Below are positions 11,901 to 22,000 of a DNA stretch of 64,000 bases, in pieces. The position numbers were made by a program, and so were the translations under genes. The notes below the pieces were generated by a model. It made no database searches. It was given only the letters and a program-made list of their open reading frames with translations, and was not told the origin of the DNA. The DNA comes from Skeletonema tropicum (lineage: Eukaryota; Bacillariophyta; Thalassiosirophyceae; Thalassiosirales; Thalassiosiraceae), in contig JAWZXG010000026.1 of the NCBI GenBank assembly GCA_037178625.1, positions 1 to 64,000 on the forward strand, read 5' to 3'. Every line of letters begins with the position of its first letter. Position 1 is the first letter of the stretch.

Positions 11901-12126
11901 ATTCTTAGATCTCAAAACCAAGACGGGGAGTGTACTACTCATGGATCAAGAATTGCGACGGGAGGAGTGCTACGTTGTTAGTGGAAAGAAGTATGTCATC
12001 CGAGCGGATGTCATGTACAATGAATGTAAGGTTGATGCGGCCACGGCTGTGACTGAGAGTGCCTACACACGAGAGAGTGGGTACACACGAGAGAGTGGAT
12101 ACACCAGAGAAACGAATCCACTGTAG
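8998..12126 (+). CDS. Large low-complexity protein with C-terminal prolyl-4-hydroxylase-like 2OG-Fe(II) oxygenase domain (copy 1, 1042 aa)
   Basis: A single uninterrupted frame. Residues 1-300 are acidic, Ser-, Gln- and Gly-rich with a charged KERRKKLEAEEEKE segment and a CAG-encoded Gln run. About 301-380 is a coiled coil (many Asn/Gln/Leu heptads), and about 400-780 is Ser-rich and probably disordered. About 787-1015 resembles the prolyl 4-hydroxylase family: LSPEECAELI near the start, IRYDVGEFFEPHRDT with the HxD pair H932/D934, VFLNDKFSGGTTSI, and SGKKYVIRADVMY, whose K998 fits the 2-oxoglutarate-binding Lys. The usual distal iron-binding His (family pattern LLHEG) is Arg here (R988 in ELRREEC), and no His occurs after H932. 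A 22-residue tail repeats YTRESG. The domain assignment is good, but activity is doubtful. There is no signal peptide or membrane segment, so it is probably intracellular. Confidence 0.85.
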   Translation: MSSSIASDDDEGSLTSMEEVLPGVTTSGGPTGSTTPLPHEPGHLSRNLCLSSANPNNTDANSSLIDSFSLHLYNPRQLLDNDDCTNDTLTSDVTWLTYRDEKCSEVKEEFIRRLKLNTNGGINMSVEERRTLLEEIVKEMGRKDEIDKERRKKLEAEEEKERLQLEQQQQQRRSPNRDDTSEEDDEDNMEDEECIQTTTAYAAAAVGNNPHPAALFDANLNFVGVGRGSGSSGRVSTSLPRSGSGSGAIGNDNGGSAFDQYSVQFPMRGGGGGGGRIMGGLDLTTNHNNHHNPTATPSPLHQINQEHISSIINLKLLVANQQAMLDALSSKLHHAELTNNILTSENEILAKNNEMQQVQLIQLKREVMEMKRELNGLNGGGGGRVSLLGGINSGELASLSSISSAIAALPPVLSNNNNNNNMSQEHQFTIQALESKLKQMHQLNKRLVQEQMVMQREIAQVDRSGNKRKGGEDGNSGGGGVGSGSEGMSKISKVEDSSSSSDEGGSNNVVVDVEEEEGTLEVPPPREEETMEEVSPLPEKKVVGATSSSSLNASPDSSSSGEKQKQQQKSKDVITSSDLLLHHHSPPKTSSSPETPLDFLRNKKTRITDQAFEGHSVVVASAATLTLPTPPGSDSGRSRLSASSSRASKKTNVIPSMQDTSGPSKLSLKNIRKTRFADQHGRLYASSQESARLSSSLSGSGRIIRGGGVGSSSGVKTLSEAGSGSSARGSNAAVEPVRYKSQIASSNKLFGDANVLSGLVTRLGGISSRLSRKGDNSTMRVEDLSKELIPIVGAPKFCAMIYNVLSPEECAELIRRAKMEQFDEFSYSRRSSEGGAPIVSSCCKRCRLGDSDLAVSLLARISDALKGTALEGAFQRRPSVDDYEEEEDEKVGGMGEADGSVMKGKRAGVCVTRVTEQFNVIRYDVGEFFEPHRDTTFRSGTEVSRLTLQVFLNDKFSGGTTSIRQGKKFLDLKTKTGSVLLMDQELRREECYVVSGKKYVIRADVMYNECKVDAATAVTESAYTRESGYTRESGYTRETNPL

Positions 12127-12231
12127 ATGTTGTTATGACGTTTCAGGTTAGAGGCTGTAAAGAATGGAACTGTGTACATTAAAACATTCATAATGCATCA
12201 ATTGTTTTAGGAGTATTCTGCTTGAAGTGGC

Positions 12232-12690
12232 CTCTTCACATTTCAGTTGCACTCATAATATCTTCGTGTATTATTAAGTTTCGGGCGACTCCTCAACAGT
12301 GCCCTCTTCCCCTCACTCTTCCTTGTCATTGTCGTTGCCATCAGCAGCAGTCTCCTTTTTGTCGCCCTCGGCATTCTCAACGTCTTCCTTTTCTACACTT
12401 GCTACGTTGGAATCATTCGCCTCGTCATCAAAATGATTCTCTTCAGTACCAGCCTCTTTCGACCCATCCACTAACTTCAGCTCTGGATAATTCCTCGTTA
12501 ATTTCACCCAACCTATCTGGTTCACTTGGATGGAGTCGACCGCTTATTCTTCGCCTTCCTACTCTTGCCTTTGAGATGAAGATCGAACAAACCACAGGTT
12601 TCAGGTAAGTAGGGAGGGAAACGCCTCTGCTTTGTCAAAGCCACGTTGAAGGCTACAAATGCATTTGGATCAAGATCGAAAATCACCTGA
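12232..12690 (-). pseudogene. 3' fragment of a convergent acidic-tailed gene (relative of 22001-22411)
   Basis: On the - strand, 12525-12313 encodes an acidic tail (NHFDDEANDSNVASVEKED) matching the + strand frame ending at 22411. Upstream on the - strand the frame VIFDLDPNAFVAFNVALTKQ (from about 12687) continues through KGKSRKAKNKRSTP to a stop before the acidic tail frame, so the two parts are out of register. The element sits tail-to-tail with the oxygenase gene in all three duplicated blocks, so the pair was duplicated together. The function is unknown. Confidence 0.55.
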
Positions 12691-12699
12691 TTGATACAT

Positions 12700-15031
12700 A
12701 AAGATGAATGTAGGAATTAGTATAAATTATGGGCGTACGAGGCCAAATCATCGCGATGACATTTTTTAACCCCAGCGCTGCAAATTACAGACGCTTTATG
12801 ACAGAAGTAAGTACCGAAAAGATAAGACAGTAATTCAACTCAGCACGTTGTCGTAAAAATGATATAAACACATACAACAATAACAGAATGTCTCTTCTTC
12901 CTGGTACCCTTAGTTCAAGAAATTTTAAAGCACGTCTGGTGGGGAACTACGATAAGTAAGGGTACCAGAAGCAAGAGATATGCTTAGGCGGGCTGACAGT
13001 AGCAGTCGTTGACCCGAACTGAAGGGAACTTGAAGTGAAGGAGTCGTTTCGGGTTCAAGTTTTCAGTACGGTTTAACGGACGGCTTCCGGTAGGAGCGAA
13101 ATTTGAGGGAATTTGCCGGTTTTTTCCGGGTCAACGACTGCAGGCAGCCTTAGCAGTTCTCAGGTCTCATAACAAAATAACTAGCGAAGTCTGTCCCAAA
13201 ATTTTTCATTTTTGCCTAGCGTAGGTATAGGAATAAAATGCCTACCCCCTTTTCGGGGAGCCCCGCCGGGCAGGTCTCTAGTCGTTTGCCGTCACTTTCA
13301 CACAAACACAACATTTGCCCTCAATAACCATGGCGAAATACCGCTGCTACTACAGAGCGGATGGCCGGCCGATACCACCTAAAGTCGATCCCGGCGCCCT
13401 CAGTGGACCGACAGGGATCAAATGATGTGGTTGGATCCGCACCATACGGCCTGAGAGCCTTACTTTGGGTTTCAGCTACAGTAATGACCGTTACTACGTA
13501 AAAACACAATAACACACCAGCCCCCCTCAGCTACTAACTATCTTTGGGCTCCAATGCACTCGACTATGGCGGAGACAATGAATATTATTGACCATATAAC
13601 AATTATGGATGAGTCGGATAGCATTTTCTTCACGCAGTTTTGTCGATGCGGACCCCCTCGGCTATCTATGATGTGTCACGTGATTTAAACAAAAATACGG
13701 CGCTGTGAAAGGAGAGGATTATCAATGATTAACAACACAGACGGGTTGGGGGATCTGGTTTATGATGTAGAATTTTACTTCCGTTGTGTATGGGTATGTC
13801 AGAGCAGCTTTATCGACGAAGCTGCTGCTGTACTTCGTATTATTTGCCCCGCTGTGAAGGTGACCGTTGGTAATTCAAATAATGACAACTGAATTGGCCC
13901 CTCCCTCGCACAGCACTTGCCCCTGGATCCTGATCGCCCTTCCATGATGCAGCAAACAAGTAAAATTGATAATTATGACAGGAAGCGCGACAGGTGGTCG
14001 GTAGAATTGACTAGTGTAGCGATGAAATTTGCTGTACATCGTTGGGGGGAGGGAATATTAATACAAAGTGTGAGGGGCGGGGAATGATGGGGATAACAAC
14101 AATGACTTCATTATTATTGGTTGAGCGTAGGTGAATAATGACAAACCGAGGGCAGCAGTAAGATGGAGCCAGGGCCGGGGAATGGGTATGCTATTACTTC
14201 GTTTCGTTGTGGTAATAATATCTGTGCTGGGTAATATGGGCTAGGCTGTCCAAGTCTTGTGAATTGGAAGAGAGATTGCAAGGAAAGCTTTTTCGGAATT
14301 GTGCCAAAACAAAACAATCGATTGATCCTGTGAGGGGGTGCATAGGTTTGAGATACACGAGGAGACAACCGTGTTGGTGTGCAATGATTCCTACGATCAT
14401 ACAATTGTAACAACTTGTATGACCGGAGGAAATAAACAAAACCAACACCAATCAGTCGAATGACGGTAAGAGGTGCACTAAACATGATCTGGTGGTAATC
14501 GAATTGGCAGCTACAACATCTTTCTTCATGACTGGAGTTCTGTAGAGCAACTCTTACTTGATTGATTGAGTAATTGCTGGGAAGCACATGTAATATAAAT
14601 AGTTAATCATCTCTAGAGTAGACATAATACAGTGCATAACCAAAGGAACATATCAGAGTAATGTTTCTCCACAACTTGTTTGATTGACTGGAATGTATGA
14701 CCATTGTTGACACCTGAGATTGCAGAGTTTATTGGGGGATTTAAACCTCTCTTGGCCGATATATCTTAGACCACGAGTGCAGTGTCATGATATCTCCCCC
14801 AAACATCGCCCCCTACTATCATATTGGAGCCAAGGGCGATACACCATGGCGTTATTTTTAGTGATATCGCTCTGTATCGACGGTTACAAATTGAAATGTC
14901 GGTTTTGAGGGTGAATAAGTACTGATGTAAGGGTCGATACGTCAATACACGTTGCATATCGCTAGTCACGGACTAGACCATTCGAATCAGTGTTGAAAAT
15001 AGGTCTAGGGACTATGCTTATGAGTCTATAG
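12700..15031. other. Non-coding 3' part of segmental duplication copy 1
   Basis: No gene seen. The longest frame (14114-14587, - strand) is disrupted in the duplicate at 43770-44247 by single-base indels in homopolymers, which argues against coding. The block 13240-13300 contains CCTACCCCCTTTTCGGGGAG and CCCCGCCGGGC, GC-rich compared with its surroundings. 14830-15031 continues in the partner only after the 5.9-kb insertion, at 50391-50608. Confidence 0.5.
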
Positions 15032-15409
15032 ATGGCTTTGTGGCGGTGTTAGAGGTATTGTACATCATCGATAGCGTCGTCGTCTTGTTCTGTGATTTGT
15101 TGAGTTTTTGGATGCATCTGTTGCTTGGTGCATCTCGCACCTATGACATGCAATAGTGCCTCGGAGGCAAATAAGTTGGAAGCATGCGGTATCAAGCCGA
15201 ACCTAAGAAGAAGCAGGGATGAACAAGATTTAGGAATGAACACGATGTCAAAAGTTAAAATAAGAAAAAGGGTCGGAACTCCCAGGAAATACTACCTTAA
15301 GGTTACGGGGTCGCTTGTTTTTAAGGGCTAGTACGCTCTAAAATAATGTGAGGGAGCCCTTATGGGTACTTATTCTTTTTTGTAGTGGTACAGTATGCAC
15401 ATTTCACCT

Positions 15410-15822
15410 CACCACCATCAACCATCAAACCATGGCACAAAGTTAGCGCTCTCCACCCCATACGGCACGTGTGTACTACACCAAAATCACTGGGGTCGGT
15501 GAAATAACTACGACGGTAAATCATTAAAAATACCATTAGCAGCCATTATTCGCTGGAATTGTCTCACCGGAACCCTTCTATTTTTTAATTAATACACCCA
15601 CTGCCGTCATTGCCTCCGACGGTATATTATGCACCACTCGACACAACAGCATCCTCCCCTACACACCGTTTCGGCACTCTCACTATACAAAAAAATGCCA
15701 TGGGCGCTTCACCTATCAGTATACCATCGACCGACGCCGGAATTGTCTCACTGGCCACCGCATAATTTGAAAACATCACACGCTATTTATGTAATATTGA
15801 AAATAATCATATATCATACCAT
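15410..15822 (+). repeat. Diverged copy of 5680-6070
   Basis: Shares ACCATGGCACAAAGTTAGC, TACGGCACGTGTGTACTAC and CTACGACGGTAAATCATTA with the 5.7-kb region, in the same orientation and order, and likewise precedes an ATG (15823, MSEDGEE). Probably the promoter and leader of an ancient duplicate. Confidence 0.5.
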
Positions 15823-16713
15823 ATGAGTGAGGATGGTGAGGAAAGGCAGCCATAGAGGAGTAAGGGAGGGGAAACATTTCAAGAGAGGAAAGCGGATAGA
15901 TTGAATGCCGAGGATATGTAGACATCTATTCAGAACAATAAAAACTTGCTCAATCATATCAAGGCCAACAAAGAGGAATGTCTGGAGGAAAAATTCCAAT
16001 ATATTCGTGAATTTTGTTCCCATGTGCAGATGCATAAGGAAGACTTTCCCTTGTTATGGGGGATAGATACCCTGATTATGAGAGCCAACCGTCGATTGAG
16101 GGGAATGGAATTGCGCATACGATGGGATACATTGCAAAGGTTGCACTGAGGGAGGATACATCATCCATCACCGAAGAACCGATGTTACAGGTTGAAGAAA
16201 GTGAGACCAAGTATCGAGGAACTGTTGAAATGAAAGGAGGGAAAGGTGGATCATCTACCGTCACTCAAGTACAATTTACTCATCTCACGTTGTGCGACGG
16301 CGACGGCAACATTATTGTCGGACGTGTTGTTAGTTGTTACTCACCTCACACACGAAGCAAGCTAAGCTGGAAAGAGGAGACATAATCAAGTTACCAGTGT
16401 TTACTGAGCTGACACACCGAATTGGCAACAGCAAACCAATTTCAGCTTTATTCATTGTCGAGTTTCGAAAGATTTGCTACGCTATAGGTCCAGCGCGAAT
16501 GTGAAGCAAGAGCAACTATCGTGCGACCTGTCAAACTCATCAGATGAGTCTAAGGATACTCCATCCGCGAATGATAATGATACTGCAAGTGGCAACCTGC
16601 AGAAAGATGTCTCCAATGCAAATTGTGAGTTTCCAAACCGCCTATATTCCATCAATGGCATTCAAATGGTTGTCTGCATCTGTAATATAAAGCGCAGCCA
16701 GTTGATAGGTTGA
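15823..16713 (+). pseudogene. Degraded gene, frames in series, function unknown
   Basis: After an ATG at 15823 that is soon stopped, protein-like sequence continues in changing + frames: about 15946-16050 (LEEKFQYIREFCSHVQMH), 16056-16340 (NGIAHTMGYIAKVAL ... FTHLTLCDGDGN), about 16345-16497 (RGDIIKLPVFTELTHRI ... ALFIVEFRKICYAI) and 16474-16630 (an acidic Ser/Asp-rich stretch). Each switch needs a frameshift or an unrecognised short intron. The balance of hydrophobic and charged residues looks like real protein that has decayed. I cannot name the family; the RGDIIKLPVFTEL phrase suggests an OB-fold-like strand pattern, but this is only a guess. Confidence 0.4.
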
Positions 16714-16820
16714 ACTTGAATACTATTTGAGAGGATTGTTACGGATAACAAACAGAATTCTTGAGTTCTCCTAAACCCTTGCCTTGGGGACCTTTTTCAG
16801 ATAAGTAATCAGCTCTATCT

Positions 16821-17890
16821 AGGCCCGTTCTGTCAAGAGTTTTTGGAGCCTATTCTGGAGGAGCCTATTCTTCCCTCTTTTCTTTTCTATCCTCTTCTTT
16901 CGGCAAAATAGGGCTTTTGTTGACAGAATGGCGAAATGGCCCGTCCTATTTTTGAACGCCGAGTTTCGCCGTAGATTCGGTGATTTCCGAGAATGGCCAC
17001 CCAATGTAAACCACCATGTCGGCACGATGACATCCTACACAGACGGCCCTTCAAATACGTCCATAAAGATTATCGGTGTATTATCGATAGCGTCGCTAAT
17101 AGATATGGCATATGACAAAATATTCTCTCCAGGGCGTCGTTGCAGATGACCTAGTTATTTAATTAATGAGGCGCCATTCCAAGTGATCAAGATCGACACA
17201 TGTGGATGCAAACCAGTGCGTTAGGGGTAGTTAGACAATGAATTAAACCACTTCGCCTAGGCATATTACTGATATTATTACGAACCGATAATTCGTCCTC
17301 CCGGAACAGCTATCAATATCACGACCCCTCAAGTAGGCATTTAATTATGATGTGCACACAAAAAAGGCATAATTTACTACATACACAACTCAGCACAGCA
17401 ATAAGCCTATGCGGCGGATTAAATAGTGGTGAGCGATAAAACTTTGTCTCTCGATAATATATGCGATAGGTTCGGTTATTTCAACGCCAATATTATCAAA
17501 GGGGTGAAGAATAAGGGGGGGATTTAGGTAGTCATTAAAACATATATGTTTAATTATTTTATATTAATTATTGAACTGTATGTAAAACCCTGTGGCTCTA
17601 CCACTCATGGCATTATTATGTTCGGTTTAGACCACTCAAATCATTTTTAATTGAGTGGCTGAGCGGACATAGCTACTAACAGCGGCTATCATGGTGCCGT
17701 TGCCAGATGCGATGATAGAGGTGGTGTTTCCGATATTCCTGATCTTCGTTTGAAAATAGGTTTGAAAATAGGAACGAGGCTGATTCTGAGGGGGTTTTGA
17801 GCCTATTTTCCATCCTATACTTGAGGTGAGAAAATAGGGACCAGAATAGGCTCCAAAATAGGCTAAAAAAACTCTTGACAGAACGGGCCT
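16821..17890. mobile_element. 1.07-kb non-autonomous element with 24-bp terminal inverted repeats
   Basis: AGGCCCGTTCTGTCAAGAGT plus TTTT at 16821-16844 is mirrored at 17867-17890 (AAAAACTCTTGACAGAACGGGCCT). Subterminal motifs AGCCTATT/AATAGGCT recur at both ends (for example 16848, 16862, 17800 and 17846-17866). The interior has no transposase-like frame. A solo end of the same family lies at 8398-8419. The right end abuts the start of segmental duplication B (17892), so the element may have taken part in forming that boundary. No target-site duplication was identified. Confidence 0.65.
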
Positions 17891-17891
17891 T

Positions 17892-18374
17892 TAGTCACTA
17901 CGGATGCTTCGACTTCTTTATTCTTTACCAACAATAACACCGTGAAATAAAGCAAGAACCCCAGCTTTTGCACTTGCGTGGAAAGTGTTTACAGCGTTGA
18001 TTGGTCGTACTTTCAGTCAGTCACTGCTCCATGCAACTAACAATCCATCGCGATGCCATCGGCATGCTCTCGAGACCAACAGCATAAATAGAAAGAGTAC
18101 TCCTACTTATTAATTATCACCAATCGCCACAGTTGGATTCTTCTTCGTACACCAGGGCATAATAACTGTTCTCTCTTCTCTCTCTAGTTGAACACATGCC
18201 GATGTAGAGCCCGGGATATATTGAATTTGAATTCTTGTCAACGCAAAAACAGATCTCAAATAATATCATCACTGAAAATAAAGTTGCACTCATGACTATT
18301 CCTCTCTCTCTAGAGAGACATTTTTCAACCAACATAGAGAGACAGAGAGAGCAATTTACCGCCAGGGAGAAAAA
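17892..18374 (+). promoter_or_regulatory. Duplicated 5' region of ATPase copy A
   Basis: The 480 bp upstream of the ATG is kept in both ATPase copies. It contains pyrimidine/purine tracts CTCTCTTCTCTCTCTAG (about 18170-18187) and a short palindrome TCTCTCTAGAGAGA (about 18304-18318), followed by an AGAGAGACAGAGAGAG tract just before the leader. These could be core-promoter or leader elements. The sequence alone does not show a transcription start. Confidence 0.35.
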
Positions 18375-21300
18375 ATGATCAGCACCCGCACCGCAAATAT
18401 GATCGGGATTGACACCGGCACCCCCACCTACTCATCTGGAGACGGTTGCAGCGGCTCCTCTTCATCGACGCAGACCAAGATGTTAGCCGATATTGTTGTC
18501 ACAGCCGCCGAAAGCAGCCAAAAGATCAGCACGCAAGAACCCAATATTGCCCAACTCCGCCTATCGAATCTGGAATTACATGGGCGAGATGATGACATCA
18601 AATTATTACGGAGCAAATTGCGAGAGCTGGCCGAGGAACATAAAAATAATGTCGGCGAGAATACTATGCAAAATAAAGGACGACTTCTTGATGATGACGA
18701 CCATCTCAACAAATCTATGAGCAACAATCTAATATTGGTCTCTGGAAAATCCGGCACAGGCAAGTCCGCCCTCATCCGCAAGGGCTTAGGCGATAACGCC
18801 GCCAAAAATGGATGTGCTTTTGCATCCGGAAAATTCGATGAGAAATTACTCTTGCCCCTCTCAGCATTCTCCAATGCCATGACGAATCTTACCAAGTGTA
18901 TCATGACAGAGCATAATATGATGGGAGGGTTGTCTTCGTCGGGAGGATTGTCTACTGCAACACTTATACGATATAAGATTCGAGATGAGTTTGATGAAGA
19001 GGATGTGGAACAACTACGGCGTGTATTGCCCGGATGTACAGACTTACTGGGGAAACAAAAATTTTCGTTGTTGTCCAAATCATCAGAGGCAGCCACAGAC
19101 GCAGCAGTGCTTATGGGGAGTGCCCCCGTTTCCAGAATGGGCAGTTTAAGCCCCTTGGCCGGTAAAGAATCAATCTCACAAATGCACTTTGCCATCAGAC
19201 GATTATTGAGAGTGATTTGCTCCTACTTGAAAGGAGTGATCTTATTCATTGACGATTTACAGTGGAGCGATATAGCAACGTTGGATCTATTGAAGAGCAT
19301 CGTATTGGATGGGGAGATCCCTAGTCTTCTGATTGTTGGCGCCTACCGAGAGGACGAAGTACCGGAGTAAGTGGTGATTGATTATGTGTATTTGTGTCCC
19401 AATGTATCTGTGCATTCTATCAGCTGCTCATTCTTGACAATTATGTCTTTTGCCTTACCTGTAATATGACATTACAGACATCACCCCCTTGCATTCCACG
19501 TTCGAGATCTCGAGCAAATGAATGTGTCAATTACGAAGATGAAGATTGGCAATCTCAGTGTCGACAATGTCGTACCTCTTGTTGCTGAAGCCTTGAGGAT
19601 GGATGTCGACGACATCAAAGTCATATCATTAGCAGAAACGATCTACAATAAGACAGAAGGCAATCCCTTCTTCGTTTTGATGTTTCTAAGATCTCTCCAT
19701 GATGAAAAGCTCTTACAGTACAATGTCGGTGCGATGAAGTGGACTTGGGACGATGAGGCAGTGAAGTCAAGGATAGCCACCGAGAACGTATCATCTGTCC
19801 TTGTTAATAAGATGAATCGCTTGCAGGAAGAGACACAGAATGCGCTGATGGTAGCCTCTTGCCTTGGTGCTACTTTCCGCTTATCAGCTGTAATTGAGAT
19901 TATGAAAAACATCTCGCGTGTAGAGATGAGGTCCGCGATAAGGGAACCGGTGTTTTCCGTATCGGGAGATACTGTAACAGTCAGAAGCAATTCTCTTCTC
20001 TCATCTGGCATGAGCGTCTTCACTGCAGATGTAGCTACGGATGTAGATGGTAGCGATTCTTCATATGCAGCTTCGATTGAAGATATAGAGGAAGAAGGTC
20101 TGTGTGAGGTGGATGACGAAGAGTGCCATTTCATGCATGATCAGATCCAATCGGCGGCGTTTGAACTCATTTGTCCAGACCAAAGGGACTCATTCCGAGG
20201 GAAAATTGGCAGGATTATGTTGCAGAGTCTTTCTCCGGAAGAACTTGAGGCTAGCTTCTTTGAGGTAGTGGGCCTACTGAACTACGCAACATCGAAAATG
20301 ACTAACGAAGATCTTGATGAGTTGGCAAGAATGAATCTAAAAGCTGGAATCAAAGCATCCGAAAATGCCGCATTCGACGCAGCCGCGATTTACTTTCAGG
20401 CAGGTCGTGAGGCGCTTGAGTCAAGGGGTTGGGAAGGAGATCATAGCACCGTGCTTGATTTATGCAGCCATGGAGCGAACGTGTGTTACGTGACAGGTGA
20501 CTTGGACTCAATGAATGAGCTGATTGACGAGGTCTTGAGCAAAGATATTGACATGAAGGAGAAGTTTACAGTATCAGCTATCAAAGCGAAGTCATTGGGC
20601 ACCGCAGGAAAGTACGATTTGTCCATCGATGCAGCTCTTGATTTCAGACGTCAGCTTGGTTTACCAACTCGAGAGAGGAAGCCAGCATCCAAATTTGCCA
20701 TAATCAGAGAATACATTCGAGTGAAGAGGTTATTGAAGAACAAGACAGCTGAAGACATTGCTAACTTGCCAATGCTAAAAGATGAAAGATACGAAATGGG
20801 GCAAAGAATGAACCAGCATCTTGCCGCGTCTGTTTACTTTGTTGAACCAACAATGCTTCCACTCATCATCTTTCAAGGGATCACAACTTCTTTGAAATAT
20901 GGCTTAAACTGTTCATCGTCTAATGATTTCGCAGTGCTTGGTATGTTCCTTTGTGGACCTTTTGGCAAACCACATGAGGGAATTGAGATGGCCAGGGCAG
21001 CTGAGCTCATTCTCGAAAAGGCGGATACGAGGGGCAGCGTGGCTCACACGGTGTTTACCACTCAGCACTATTGCTATCACTGGGTATCACCGCTCCAGGA
21101 CACTCTGGCGCCGTTGCTGAAGGGATATCAGATTGGACTTGAATCTGGAGATACTGACAGAGCTTGTTGGTGTCTTAGTGGTCGTAGTTATCACCTCTAC
21201 TTTATGGGTCGACCATTGGACAGCATTCAGAAAGAATTCGAAGCTTTCATCAAAGTTATGACACAACTAAAACAAGACGACTCGAAGTCAAAAGTCGTAG

Positions 21301-21941
21301 TTCTTCTGACGACAGTGAAGACGCTTCGTGGTATCGATGTTGAAGCTGGTGATGAGAATTTGGACTCTTATGCGGCTACCGCTGCGTCAAAAGGCGACGT
21401 CGCTGTGTCTGCACTTGTGAACTTGCACAAGCTAGAAGTATTTGTCCTTTTTCAACAGTGGAGAGAGGCTACTAACTTAGTTCAAAAGGCGGGCGATGTT
21501 CGACTTCCCTTAGCGGGCTTGTTTAGTTCTGTGCGCTACACTTTCTTAGAGGCGCTGACCTCTCTGAAATCAGCACAATCAGCATCTGGGTGGAAGAAGA
21601 AACAAATGAAAAAATCTGCTCATAAAACAATTCAGATCATTCGTGGTTGGGCGAAGAAAGGCAATGTGAATGTCGTTCATTATCTGCACATCCTAGAAGC
21701 GGAGCTTGCTGTGCTAAATGGTAACAACAAGGCCAAAGAGGAATTCAATGCCGCAATCGCTACATCAAGTAGGAATGGATTCCTACACGATAGAGCATTA
21801 GCACACGAGCTGGCGAGTGCATACTTTAAAGTCCAGGGAGATGATAATTGGGAGAAATATCATATTGAACGCTCAAGGGCATGCTACGAAGAATGGGGCT
21901 GTAGTGAAAAGGTGAAACAGCTTAGCTCTAGATGGAAATAG
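18375..21941 (+). CDS. AAA-type predicted ATPase with C-terminal helical repeats, copy A (2 exons, 1151 aa)
   Basis: Exon 1 is 18375-19366 and exon 2 is 19478-21941; splicing the 111-bp intron restores the phrase GAYREDEVPE-HHPLAFHVRDLEQM in frame. Residues 1-60 are Ser/Thr-rich. About 65-340 is a P-loop NTPase: LHGRDDDIKLL, Walker A G124-KSGTGK-S131, Walker B ILFIDDLQWSD with D293/D294. The arrangement, with HGR before the P-loop and IDDLQW, fits the AAA_16/COG3899-like predicted ATPases of the STAND class. After LAETIYNKTEGNPFFV (a typical lid phrase) the rest, about 400-1151, is Ala- and Leu-rich helical sequence probably forming TPR-like repeats. Such proteins usually act as regulatory ATP switches. 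The partner and ligand are unknown. It is probably cytosolic, with no membrane segment or signal peptide seen. Confidence 0.88.
19367..19477 (+). other. Intron of ATPase copy A (111 bp)
   Basis: Starts GTAAGT and ends TTACAG, with a pyrimidine-containing stretch (CTTTTGCCTTACCTG) before the acceptor. Removing it joins ...CCGGA to ACATCACCC and gives an uninterrupted 1151-codon frame. The partner gene has an intron of identical length. Confidence 0.9.
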
Positions 21942-22000
21942 ATAACTACCTACGCACCGCGCATCACAATCAGCTTGCTAAATCCAATTCATACCACCAG

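Larger units (their letters stand above)
8430..15031 (+). repeat. Segmental duplication, copy 1 (partner 37806-50608)
   Basis: About 6.6 kb starting near CAATAATGTGGTACTCGATA and ending near TATGAGTCTATA recurs in the same orientation at 37806-50608, nearly identical where uninterrupted. Copy 1 lacks the insertions present in the partner (331-bp Stowaway-like element and 5.9-kb nested element) and therefore shows both empty sites. It has about 180 extra bases near 12980-13165 that the partner lacks. Confidence 0.9.
17892..22000 (+). repeat. Segmental duplication B, copy A (partner 58840-62948)
   Basis: From TAGTCACTACGGATGC to ATACCACCAG, about 4.1 kb matches 58840-62948 in the same orientation with scattered substitutions. 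It includes about 480 bp of 5' region, both exons, the intron and about 60 bp of 3' sequence of the ATPase gene. Beyond the right edge the two copies diverge abruptly (TTGAAGACT here, TAAAATCG in the partner). Confidence 0.9.

Noticed and set aside
14114..14587. 157-aa frame on the - strand
   Set aside because: In the duplicate (43770-44247) the frame is broken by small indels, so it is not under coding constraint.
18428..19195. 255-aa antisense frame opposite ATPase exon 1
   Set aside because: Shadow of the P-loop exon; composition rich in Ser and Arg, no motif, and the sense strand has clear conserved domains.
21932..22000. ATG at 21932 as the true start of the acidic-tail gene
   Set aside because: The first 23 codons are ATPase 3' UTR, also present after copy B (62880-62948) where no such gene follows. 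Homology to the other fragments starts only after 22000.
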